NCBI RefSeq assembly: GCF_964355755.1
Contig: NC_092677.1
Coordinates: 27,372,101 to 27,436,100, forward strand
DNA from: Antedon mediterranea
Lineage: Eukaryota > Echinodermata > Crinoidea > Comatulida > Antedonidae
Direction of reading: 5' to 3'
Length of the DNA: 64,000 nucleotides
The position numbers and the translations under genes were made by a program. Below are positions 36,201 to 46,992 of this stretch, in pieces. Below the pieces are notes generated by a model that worked only from the letters and a program-made list of their open reading frames with translations, had not been told where the DNA came from and did no database searches. How positions within the stretch are numbered: position 1 is the stretch's first letter; every line of letters begins with the position of its first letter.

Positions 36201-39200
36201 CGATGGCTCTACTAATGCAGGTTTTCTTCCCGGCCAACCAATTCTCGCACCTGGAATATTAATTTTAGGTTTCGTTTTGCCAGTACGACGTGGATACCGA
36301 GGCTCGGGTACCTTCGGTTCCCTCTTTGCAGGTATCTTTGCCTGGCTCTTAAAAGGTTGCTTAGTCTGGTCTGTAAACTCCGGTATCTTTGACTTTACCG
36401 GCTGAGGTACCTTAATATCTCGGTTCTTTGTAGACTTGGTTAACTTAGACTGGCTTTTTGTAGGCTCTGATACCTTAGTCAGGTTGTTTGCATACGTATG
36501 CAAAGCAGCAGCTGTGAATTTCTTGGTCTTTATTAGGCTAGATGTATGCCTAGTCCTAGTTGATGTGATTAAGTTAGTAGTAGTACTGTTTGTAGACACT
36601 GGACTATGATTGCAGCTTGTTGTTAGTTTTTCTATTTTACTGTTGATATATGTTTTCTTTCTCTTCGGTTTAACCTTCTCCGTTTCTTCTTCCTCATTGG
36701 CGCTTGTCGGTGGTTGATATCCTCGTATCGACGCATACATAGCTTTGAGTATGTCTTGTTCCTCCCTCCAATGCATTCCATCATCATCCTGGAAACGAAT
36801 CAAAAATTAAATATTATCAATCATACATTGACACTTGACAAACGAGACTTGGAAGCAAATTAATTCCATCCAACATTAAGTGTAAGTGTACATTATTTAA
36901 AAATAACATAGAATTCTGTAAATTTACAGTGAGAGGGAAGCCATGATTCAACGTTTCATCAAAGGAAAGTTTTTTTTAATATTTTTTTTTTCAGTTTTAA
37001 AAACAACCTAAGTCTGTGTATACTGTACAGTAGTGTATGATAGAATGTTTTTTACGGCATTGAGGTACTGTACAGTACTGTTGACGCAGTGTGCATCACA
37101 ATGTAACTCACAGGGCCGTAGCCAGCATGAGGACACTGTACAGTACTGTTGACGCAGTGTGCATCACAATGTAACTCACAGGGCCGTAGCCAGCATGAGG
37201 ACACTGTACAGTACTGTTGACGCAGTGTGCATCACAATGTAACTCACAGGGCCGTAGCCAGCATGAGGACACTGTACAGTACTGTTGACGCAGTGTGCAT
37301 CACAATGTAACTCACAGGGCCGTAGCCAGCATGAGGACACTGTACAGTACTGTTGACGCATTGCAAACTCACAAAGTAATATCATATTATATTTCACTTA
37401 TACTCAGTGGGATGAGCCTCAAGTCTCCACGGTAACCAAGAAATAGGCCATGCATATAGTGTTCAAATCAAACTTATATCTACAGTACTATTGTATGTTT
37501 AACTCCTGATAAGAGCTGGGATAAAATGATGCAGGTTTGGAATTAGGTGATGATTACAAATCTAGATTTTAATTTGATCTTTTCAGAAAGTTTAAATGGT
37601 ATCTGGCAACATGGGACACAAAGAATATTGTGAAATGCTTAAAGAATTTAAAACGGCATTGTTTTGCTGATAAGAAGTACTTTAAAGGCTTCAGTCACAA
37701 ACATAAGTCCTTTTAGATTTAATCTCTATCTATTGTCATCTAAAAACAAACATACATTACTATATTAATAAATCAAATAGAAGATTCCCAAATAAATGTA
37801 CACTAAACAAGTTCACTACTACTGTTTTTACTACAGTCATGGTGTATAGTATTTTATACAATATTTCTTATGATATTCTTAGGGCATGTTTGTTATGATA
37901 CTTGTTGATGATGATGATCGATGTCACCTGGCCTATTTTCTTATCACTTTTAAAGTAGGTATCATACTATCTCCTCAATTATTACTAGGTTTTGTGTCAT
38001 AATAAAGAGAAGTTGCCAATTTAAGTTCAAGTTTAAATACTGCACTAGATACAGTAAAGCTAAAGAGAAACAGGGCAAACATAACACATAGCAATAAAAA
38101 CAAACTCTCCTCTGCACCTATTGTGGTCATGTTTGCATTTCTCGTTTTGGATTTGTAAAGCTCTATCTACTGTACAGTACACTATCAAACTTTATGTGAC
38201 GACAAAAAATGTGATGTGCCTATACTGTATGGACATACTGTAATGATGTCACACCAATACCATATTTGGGCACATCACACTTTATTTGTCAAACTAGTTT
38301 GATAGTGTAAACAGAGCCTTTAGTTAAAAAGTCACATGTGAACATTTAAAAAATATATGTTTGCAAAGCAACAAGAAACAGAAAAAGAAATGTTGTGATA
38401 CTGTAAATGTAATGATGAAACATTTCCAAAACAACATTAATGTTATGTCCCCAATCACAACAGGTGTCACCAGTATTATATTTAGTTGGCATACCATTAC
38501 ACATGGGATAATATCCTATATGATGTAATTCAAAGATAACAAAATGAAACTATTATGTATGTTTATCATTGCACAAATAAAATTCCTGTGGTTTGTATTG
38601 TAAGGAGGCATGTTGCAAAAATGCCAATGGCGACTGATCTAGGGCCTATTTCTGAGCCAAATAAATACCGTACATATACACAAGATAGTACATACTTCTA
38701 GGCAGACACTCCTCAGTGTTTCCAATACCCCTTTTCACACACAAAGAACAACACATGCAGGTGCTTCAGGGAAAAATTTCATTTGAAAATTTTGTTTAGC
38801 AAAATTGCTAATCAAACTGATTTTTTAGTCAAGAAACATAGTTTTGTATTGTATTTTTTGCTACACAATTGTAGAAATGTGTAGCAAAAAGGTTGTTTTG
38901 TATAGCTTTTTGCTATGCTACACTGGCGAAATTATTCCCTGTGCTTACAGGTCTGTATGTCCCAGTGTGTGTAAACTCCAAAGTTTTGCTAGTCGATGTG
39001 AAAGAGGTATAAAATAATCATGATGTAGTAGTCGAATAAGTTACAATAAAGGTCAATTTACACAGGTGAGCAGTAACGGTAATAAAAATATAGAATCATA
39101 TCTACTGTATGTTATTCCTTATGAACATTTAAACACAACGCAGAGCGGACGGACGGGCGGTTTTCCGCTGAGGATAGATACAGATTCTATGTGGGACAAG

Positions 39201-42200
39201 CTACGCATTTTTCTGCTTACCGTTACTGCTCCTTGGTGTAAATTGGCATTGATTGGTTGAACATAAGATTTGTTCATAACATTACATACAGGTCAAGTTG
39301 AAGTGAATGTGCCCTGTATAATTGGTAAAACATGATAATCCAGAACATACTGATGACAGTCAAATCAAGTAACAACTGTATAATAATTCTACAACATTGA
39401 ACATTAATAAAAATGTTCAACTAGCAATTATGAAAAATGTATTAGCAAATTTTAAGCCCTTTATACACGATAACTTTACAAGTCAATTTAGGGCTTCATT
39501 AACACATCATATGATGGCAGTGAGTGAGTAAGGCTATCAATCACAAGGTGAAGGAAACCCTCACGAGAGACCCAACTAATTTACTTACTAAATTTTGAAA
39601 TGCCCTTTGACTTTTAAGTCTAGCCTCGTGTAATATTATAATCAATTGTTATTAATTGCAAATGTAACAGATTTTTATAGTTACTGTAGTAGAAGAAAAA
39701 ATGGACCATGTACAGTACAGTATTGTACTGTCCCTTCATTTTGTGTCCGAGGCAGACCCAACTCAAGATCCTGTATCTTTCTGGGATCCTGACTTCTTCT
39801 TTCATAACCCCTCCCCCTCCGACCCTCAGATTTATTGTTATTTGTATGTTATGTTATTTCTTAATTATTCCATTATTGTTTACATCTAAAAAATAAATAA
39901 ATGTTATGAACACTGAAATGAAATGTTATGAACACTTCATTCAGCAAATCTGATGAATAAAAACCGAAATCTATAGTCTTGCTTGGTGTAACTGTGTATG
40001 CAGCCTGTCAACAACATTTACAGTACCATGGAAAATCAAATTCAAAATGGCAGTCCTTTGTCGTCTTTACCAGATCATTTTAAATTGGTTGGACAGCATG
40101 ACTTGTCATCAAGTCAACCAATGTGTGGTTTTGCTGAGTTCATAGACTGGTCAAAATGTGTGTAGTAGTCTTCTCTGAATTTGGTCAAAACCATGTAATT
40201 TGATGCAAAAAAAGCCTTCTTTCGTGGTTTTTGTGTTCAAATGTACTATTCAATAGTATATGAATACAATGTACTTTTGACTTCTGTACTAACAGAACTA
40301 ACCCAGACTCCTCCTACAGTAAACAGTACAAAGAAAACTTGTGCCGTTTGCTATTGTACAATTCCAATTTAGATATTCGGCTATGTTAAGACAGCAATTT
40401 TTGGCAAAAACGGTATTTTTTTACTCCCAATTTCACAATGAGGTCATAGAGAGGTCACCATGAATTTACTAATTAGACGTAACCTGCTAAAGTGGTAGTG
40501 TAAATTAGAATTGAAATGAGGTTGTGATTTTGAGGTGTTTTGAATTTGAAATTTCTAATTGGGTTACTGTAAAGGTTAAATGATAATTTATGTGAAGTAT
40601 ATGCACTAATCATTTACGCTTTCTATTTAAATATTATTATCTATGTTTTGCATAGATTTTAGATCTATTTTGGATTTATGGCACATTCAGACAATTACAG
40701 TTTATATTACACGGTTAATCTATAGTATGTTTAAATAGCTTATCACACAATTACATAATCTATTTTCTTGCACATTATAATAAGATGATTTGAAGATGTT
40801 TCTAGTTGACACAATTACTGTACTGTAATAATTACTACAATAATCAACAAAATAAGTTAAAACTTAAAGTCTAGAAAAAATTTAGAGTACTTAGTTTAAA
40901 AGGTCAAGAATGGGAAGCAAGTAATTAAGATTGACCAATCACAAGCAAGCATTGAATGTTCACCTTTCATTGGTTGTTTTCAACAATTGGTGCAAAATAA
41001 CATAATTTCCGCAGAATTTGATTATTGATTTAATGTGTCAATTAGAACAACAGAAATAACAATAACAGCAACAATAACTAACGACTGGTACCATACTGAA
41101 TTATAATATGGCAGAAGTTCTATAAAATAACACATGTTAATAAATTATAAATCACTGTCCTACAGAATAAACCTTGGTTGAACTTGAACTTCTAATCACC
41201 TCACAGAAGGTCACATTCTGTAGTGATTTTATTGGAAAAGGTCAGAAAAATAATGAACAAATTAAACCTTGTGAAATGACCCTTTCAAATATGAATTATT
41301 TTCTCATCAAAAGCTAGACTTTAATCTTTTGATATTTGAACCATTCAGATGTTTATTATTAAGTATTATATTGTGTACAATGCCTTCATTAAAACAAGTC
41401 ATACTTTTTTTTGCTGAGGAGGGAATAAATACTACTGTAAAGTGTTTAATAGCAGCAATACCAATTTCCTTTCTTTGTTGCCGTCAGCTAATTTCACACA
41501 CTGTTAAATACAGTATGTTCATTTGTAGGCCTTTACATTGCCATTTTCTAAACTATTTTTCCCTCAAAATTTAGCTACATTTTCATCTTAAATTTACTAT
41601 CAGTTTTAACAAATTATAAGAGTTACCATCCAAACACAATATTTACAAATTCCTTTATTTAGCCCCAAATAAAATGTCTGTAGTCATAATCATATCATCG
41701 TATTAAATGTAAATTTATAGAAGTATGGTCAAAATCTGTATGGAATCTATTTGATGGAATACAACAGCCATTTTGCATTATCATATCCTAAAGTTCAAGT
41801 TTTAACATAATGGCAACACTTTGAAATGTTGTACTGTAAATATCTACATAATATTTCATCTTAACATAAAGCTTCATACGAAGGTTACTACTGTACAATA
41901 AAAGGGACTTTATGAATAAAATCAGTGTAAAACAATACAATTATTACTGTAGATAGATAGTACCAACATTAGCAGCAGTAACTAACTGCTAATTATAATT
42001 CTGGATTTTGAGTAAAGAAACCATACTGTACAGTGTAGGTTTGAATTGCATTTTTTGTCTTCAGTGTAGTATTTTATGACATTACACTGCAGTACAGAAG
42101 AAACGCCATATTTTTATTACAATAGCAGTAACTGACTGATATTATCATTCTAGATTTTGAGCAAAGAAACCATATTTTTTGCTATAGTAAGTATATTTTA

Positions 42201-45200
42201 TATAAATGTACTGTACAGAAACGCTATTTTGATGTATTTTTACCAATCTGATCAATCATTATTATTGACTTAAAATGTCTACCAACACCTACTGTAAGTA
42301 AGAAATGAAAGATACAGTGCACTACCTGCCCAAGATGCACTAATACAATACTGTTCCTTTTAAACAGGAAAAATTAAATAAAAAATTGTAGGAAATCTAG
42401 GAACAAATAATCTACATGTTTAGATAAGATAAGAAAACTACAGTACGTAGAATTGTTTCAAGGAATCCTGGTTTCTTTTTAACTTTTTATTATCCTATTT
42501 AATTTTTGTTTATATAGTACTTTAAAGTCTAGCTACAAAGAGTTATGTTTTCTTTCCTAATAATAATATTCGTAGATTGTGTGGATTAATGGTGTAACTG
42601 TTACAATTAGTTACAGACTGACAGAAATCCACACAGACATTTACAGTACTGTACAGTACATTGCTGGACTACAGTATTACTGTAACTATTTACAGTTAAA
42701 CAATTTTCACTAAATAACATTAACAATTTTTGATTAGCTATAAATAAACTGTTAATCAATTTGAATTTTGAGTAGAAAATATACAGTTACAGTAGGTTTT
42801 GGCTACTACTGTACTGTACACTATGTATGTGTTGATAAATGCATACATGTACAATAACGTGTTACTGACTACTGTAGCTACAGTACACAATGTTCCGTAA
42901 TAGAATATTAAAAATACTGACTGCTTCTTTCTAAACACATTGAATCTACAGATAATTCAGTTAGGTTTTGGCTACTACACTATGTGCTGATATTGCATAC
43001 AATAATGTGTTACTGACTGGCTACACAATGTTCCCTAATAGAATATTAAAATACTGAATGTTTCTTTCTAACATAATATTAATAAATCTACAGTTACATA
43101 ATTCAGTTAGGTTTTGGCTAAGTCTACACAGTATGTGCTGATAAATACGTACAATAATGTGTTACTGACTACTGTAGCAACACATTGTTTCCAAATGGAA
43201 TATTAAAATACTGACTGTGTCTTTGTAACACATTAAATCTACTGTAAATAAACATAGCAAAAATGAATGATAATTTAATGCATTACTACCATAAATAATT
43301 GATGAGTACATTGAGGAAACGAACTTTAGCACTTGCAATGAAGCAGATAATTGTTATAAAATTTGAATAATACGACAAAGAATGGTTTATTAATTTGAGC
43401 AGACAGAAACAGTATCAAAAGCTGTTGAGAGAGTGCCTGATTGGCCTTGTACTTTTACAGGTTATTGTTTACTGCTGTTGTAAAGGTGCTTATAAATTAA
43501 GTATATATTAATACACTTTACTACCTTTAAGAAACCCTGTATAAAATCACAAGAGAGAACATCAAGTACAATATGTTTGTTCATTAATCAAATGTTTGCT
43601 ACTGCACACACCCATACACAATAATGGGATATCTAAATTACTGTAATGGTACTAAGAAGGTTTTAAATTACATTTAACAGGAAATATTGCTGACATTACA
43701 AAAAACGCCACTCATCTCACAATAACTATCGTCTACATGCATTTCAATATTTATTTGTAAATGTTTTCATAGACTCTTTTAAATTCCCCAGGCATGCTTT
43801 GGGGTACAGAGTGCATGCCCAGTCCCAATTTCCAAAAATACCCATCTAAATTACTGGAAAGGTACTGGGATGGTTTATTTCCTACAGTAATTTTGATACT
43901 TGCATTGAAAATTCAGAAAAAAATGTGCAACACAAATTTTATAAATATTCAAAATTTAAAATAACACATTAACATACTGTACAGTATAAAACTGACTCCA
44001 AATAATGAGGATCAAGCCTTGATTCAAACGTTTCGATCTTTATTTGATCATCATCAGGAATGCGACATTAAAAATAAACAAAAAAAACAGCAGTAATTGA
44101 CAGTAAACGTGTTAATTAAATACAGTATAAATAATATATATCAAAGATATCTAACACTGTTAGAAGACAGTGCAAGAATCCATCAAAAGATGCTGATGGA
44201 ACTTAGAAGGAGTTAAGGATATGATCAAACTAACACAAATTATCAGGCAAAATGCCAGAGAAATTACAACCAATTTTAAAGATTAATTCTGACAGTTGTA
44301 GCTTCAAAAGCAGCCTGGAAATGCATGTTAATTACCAGTACCATTCGGTACCTATTAACCAGATAGATTAAACTTAACATCTGTAGGGATATGGCAGTTA
44401 TGGCTTATCAGATAGAGTAGCCTTGTACTGCTATAAAACACAGTACTGTATGCTGGTTTCTTTTGGATGTACTGTAACATTCACAGTACTCTATGCATAT
44501 TATTTGTACAGAATACAGACACTAACTATAGTATTGTATAAACCAACATCTGTAAGGATATCGCATATCGCTTATTTTTCAGATATACAGTACAGTACAG
44601 TAGATAGAATCCATTGCTATGAAATACAGTACGCAGATTTCTTTTGGATGTCTGTATATTATTTGTATAGATACAGACATTATTTGTACCTGTACACTAT
44701 GTACTGTATTGTAACCAACATCTAGTATAAGGATATTGCTTATTTATCAATACAGTAGAATGCATTGCTATGAAATAATGTATGCAGGTTTCATTTGGAT
44801 TACACTATTAGTAGAGATACAGACATACTGTACTGTTTACTGACCTTACTGAACATAGCCAACCCCCAAACCATCATACTGTACTGTAGTGCTGTTTCTG
44901 GCATTCATGGTTTGATTTTTAAAGGCAGTATGGGTGTATACAATGCACTTGGTTTGGTAGAGATATTGTTAAGTACAATGTGAATTACTTGTGGTATACA
45001 AGAGTCAACAGCTCATAACATGAATGAATGCCTGGCCTGGGAATCGTTCTTTATACTCAACATTTAGTTCATTATTAACAACTGAATTCTTTGCAAATAA
45101 TGCAGATATTCTATGACAACCCATTATAAAAGCTGTAATACCCAGTTCTACAGAGTACTATACTGTATGTTGTAGACTGTATTTGGTGACACTGTACAGG

Positions 45201-46089
45201 CTATGGCTCTGGAGGCTGTCCAGACACCATGCAAATACTGTATGTACTGTAAGTGTAACCAGAACTAGGAAAACCATCAATGTACTGTAAACATATGAAA
45301 CAATTTTAAACACAAATACTGTAAATGTAGAGTTATAGTTTTGTTACCAATAACGTACTTGAACTTGTTAACAGGTCAATGATTTGTGAATGAGCTTATC
45401 AGCATATATTGTTATGAACTTATTTTAGTGCTTAAAGTTGCTTTGTTGTCCATATTGGATAGAAGCCAATAGAAACACTAGCCACAACAAAGCCCCCTAA
45501 ATGTTTGAAAATTGTAATGTAAAAGATAGGACATCAAATTAAGTTCAGCCATTCCTTTCACTACTTTTAGGCCCTGGGACCACTATTTCAAAATCATGTA
45601 TCTGCTACTGAAACAAACCATAGAAATATTGTAAGTTCTAAAACTGTATACCTGTAACAGTAGTGGTATTAGTAAATATAAATCTTTAGCATGTTTCACA
45701 TTTTGTGATTTTTTTTACCACATGATGAAATCCATAAAATCTCATGAACCTACATTATGTGATTATCATAAACAAACAACAATACATAATGACATACTGT
45801 ATTTAACAGTGCTATGAGAGATCGGTATGTTTAACATTTAAATACTTATCGATAAGCAATCATATTGATTTAAATCAGTAAATAGTGATATTACTTATCA
45901 GTACTTTGTTAAGATTAGTAATCAGATAAATGAGCTCCAGATGTGTTTAATCGTATACTGTATAGTATAACAATAGCATAACATACAGAAATTCCATGGT
46001 TAAAACAAAGTTTGTCATGGATGAAAAAAGAAAATTTCACGTACCAATTTCTTAGGAATTATTCGTCGTTTTGGTCTCTGGCTTGCCAT
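21241..46089 (-). CDS. JARID2: JARID2, PRC2 accessory protein (complete, 19 coding exons)
   Basis: 1207 aa (human about 1246). JARID2 binds nucleosomes and recruits and stimulates PRC2 in the nucleus. Exons (minus): 46089-46045, 36788-36172, 31377-31229, 30628-30489, 29689-28646, 27458-27388, 26845-26764, 26548-26426, 26150-26079, 25983-25923, 25814-25684, 25400-25318, 23718-23533, 23308-23194, 22998-22816, 22711-22581, 22167-21987, 21823-21716, 21342-21241; total 3624 nt. In order: N-terminus [14 protein letters not shown]; ubiquitin-interacting motif [13 protein letters not shown] (24-36); RAQRKFAQS (225-233), the PRC2-activating lysine motif; [18 protein letters not shown] (259-276), the SUZ12-binding segment; a Lys/Asn-rich linker with an AT-hook-like KRGRPKR (530-536); JmjN ending VVPPKGWK (about 627-665); ARID ([22 protein letters not shown]); JmjC ([25 protein letters not shown]); C5HC2-type zinc finger ([13 protein letters not shown]); C-terminus ending KKDDKP. 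Iron-ligand positions are Q915, N917 and I1005, so it is predicted to be catalytically dead like vertebrate JARID2. Intron 1 is about 9.3 kb and full of repeats. Confidence 0.96.
21460..21576. mobile_element. MITE-A copy 2 (JARID2 intron)
   Basis: Well-preserved TIRs AGCTCTGTCTACACTATC and GATAGTGTAGACAGAGCT, with internal CCCAAATATGGTAGTAATATG. It lies in the intron before the last JARID2 exon. Confidence 0.85.
23348..23473. mobile_element. MITE-A copy 3, right end lost (JARID2 intron)
   Basis: Left TIR intact; the right side diverges after TTTTTGTCATATCAAGTTTC, so the terminal GTGTAGACAGAGCT is missing. Confidence 0.75.
24692..24820. mobile_element. MITE-A copy 4 (JARID2 intron)
   Basis: Both ends are recognisable (GATCTGTCTACACTATC and GATAGTGTAGACAGGGCTT), each with single substitutions. 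Confidence 0.8.
26266..26415. repeat. Tandem duplication of about 67 bp next to the JARID2 ARID exon
   Basis: The segment beginning CAGTACTAGGTGACTTGTAT and ending CACAACTCAATTCCAAA occurs at 26266-26332 and again at 26349-26415. The second copy lies about 10 bp from the 5' splice site of the exon at 26426-26548. The copies look identical, so the event is recent. Confidence 0.85.
27000..27197 (+). mobile_element. Probable LINE 3' tail in a JARID2 intron
   Basis: Non-coding sequence ending GACAATAAAGTTTATTGAATT and then tandem GAATT/TTGAA pentamers, the layout of many non-LTR retrotransposon 3' ends. No coding remnant is recognised, so this rests on the tail alone. Confidence 0.4.
30983..31125. 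mobile_element. MITE-A copy 5 (JARID2 intron)
   Basis: TIRs AGCTCCGTCTACACTATC and GTGTGTAGACAGAGCT (two extra bases) around the family core. Confidence 0.8.
34663..34735 (+). mobile_element. tRNA-derived SINE head (JARID2 intron 2)
   Basis: The segment has an A-box-like TAGCTCTGTGGTTAACATGC and, about 33 bases on, a B-box-like GGTTCAATTC, with spacing typical of a tRNA-derived RNA polymerase III promoter. Cloverleaf pairing is poor, so it reads as a SINE head or tRNA pseudogene rather than a functional tRNA. The body and tail beyond 34735 are not recognised. Confidence 0.5.
35661..36035. repeat. 25-bp minisatellite, 15 uniform copies
   Basis: Exactly 375 bp of a unit starting GAGGGCCCAGTGTACTG and ending TATATGAT. 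The copies appear identical. It lies in the JARID2 intron after exon 2, about 140 bp from the exon 2 splice donor. Confidence 0.97.
37067..37360. repeat. 68-bp tandem repeat, about 4 copies (JARID2 intron 1)
   Basis: Units start near 37072, 37140, 37208 and 37276 and contain TGTACAGTACTGTTGACGCA and CAGGGCCGTAGCCAGCATGA. The copies are practically identical. Confidence 0.95.
38158..38320. mobile_element. MITE-A copy 6, with CTGTACAGTAC inserts (JARID2 intron 1)
   Basis: Both TIRs are present, but TACTGTACAGTA-like sequence interrupts the left TIR and the core, making this the longest copy. Confidence 0.8.
39053..39247. mobile_element. MITE-B candidate (JARID2 intron 1)
   Basis: About 30-bp imperfect terminal inverted repeats (TCAATTTACACAGGTGAGCA on the left; the complement of CTTGGTGTAAATTGGC on the right, both next to GCAGTAACGGTAA) enclose about 135 bp with no coding capacity. 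Only one copy is seen here. Confidence 0.55.
43985..44070 (-). mobile_element. Possible retroelement 3' terminal fragment (JARID2 intron 1)
   Basis: On the minus strand: TGATGATGATCAAATAAAGA, then TCGAAACGTTTGAATC. A GATGATGA tract followed by a short hairpin and CGAAACGTT is common at the 3' ends of animal GIY-YIG retroelements. No coding remnant is seen nearby, so this is tentative. Confidence 0.3.
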
Positions 46090-46992
46090 TCTTCTTTATA
46101 TTCCAATCATTACAAGGTAAAATTCCAAGGTAAAACGTCCTAAAAAATTACGAAAAATATGTATTTTCATAACAAATTTAGGAAATTATGGTTTTATGGT
46201 TAAATTTGTTGATTCTGCTCAATGCAAAACAACATTACAAAATATTTCTACCTAAAAATAGATGTCTAGATGTTTCTGTGCAAAAACAAGAAAACAGAGA
46301 GAGATGTTGATCGATATCTATTTTTGTGTCCAATTTCCCCATGGACACAATGAGACAGAATAATTAATAAAAAATAAAAGAACAGTACAAAAACAGTGTG
46401 AGGGGGTGAATCCCGGCAGACGATCTTTGAACTTGTGAACTTATCTGTTGGTAAACAAAATTAAATGATTAAAATCGGATCAAAATAACAAAATACGTAC
46501 AAACAATCAAAAACGGAAATAGTTTGGTGTAATATGCATGTAAAAATATCTTTCATTCATAGGGATTCCGTTGGTTTATTCCCCATTTACCACTAACTTG
46601 AACGTTAGCCAATAACTTGGCCATCACCGCCAAACACACACGAGACACTCACCGCAAAACACACAACAAATCCCTCTCAGCTGCTTCCACAAGCCTGGTA
46701 ATTGGTTCGTCCCTTTAAAAAAAATTGGCAAGCTCAGGGAAGACCGGTTAGTTTATTGTGTCAAAACTACTTAGCATCGATGATAATTTACAAACACCTG
46801 TGTGAAAGTTATATGACTTACATCCAAAAACCAAGTGTTACTGCATGTCAATAAAACTTCCTTCAAATAAAACGAAAAACTTGGAGAGAAAATTAGTCTT
46901 CTGAACAAAGAAAATCAAATATTCTCGCCATTTAGTCCATGTGCTCCGAAGCTACTGCGCAGTTTATGTATAGCGCCACCATAATAAACAGT
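46090..46992. promoter_or_regulatory. Divergent JARID2/PIGT promoter region
   Basis: The two start codons (JARID2 at 46089 on minus, PIGT at 46993 on plus) are 903 bp apart, head to head, so the interval must hold both promoters and 5' UTRs. Visible candidates: GCCAT at 46928-46932, TACTGCGCAG at about 46953 (NRF1-like half site) and ATGGCGGG over the PIGT start codon (YY1-like). No TATA box is evident. Element assignments are inference. Confidence 0.6.

Noticed and set aside
46939-46992. Upstream in-frame ATG for PIGT
   Set aside because: It would place 18 residues before the hydrophobic signal peptide; the ATG at 46993 has a better context and the expected signal position.
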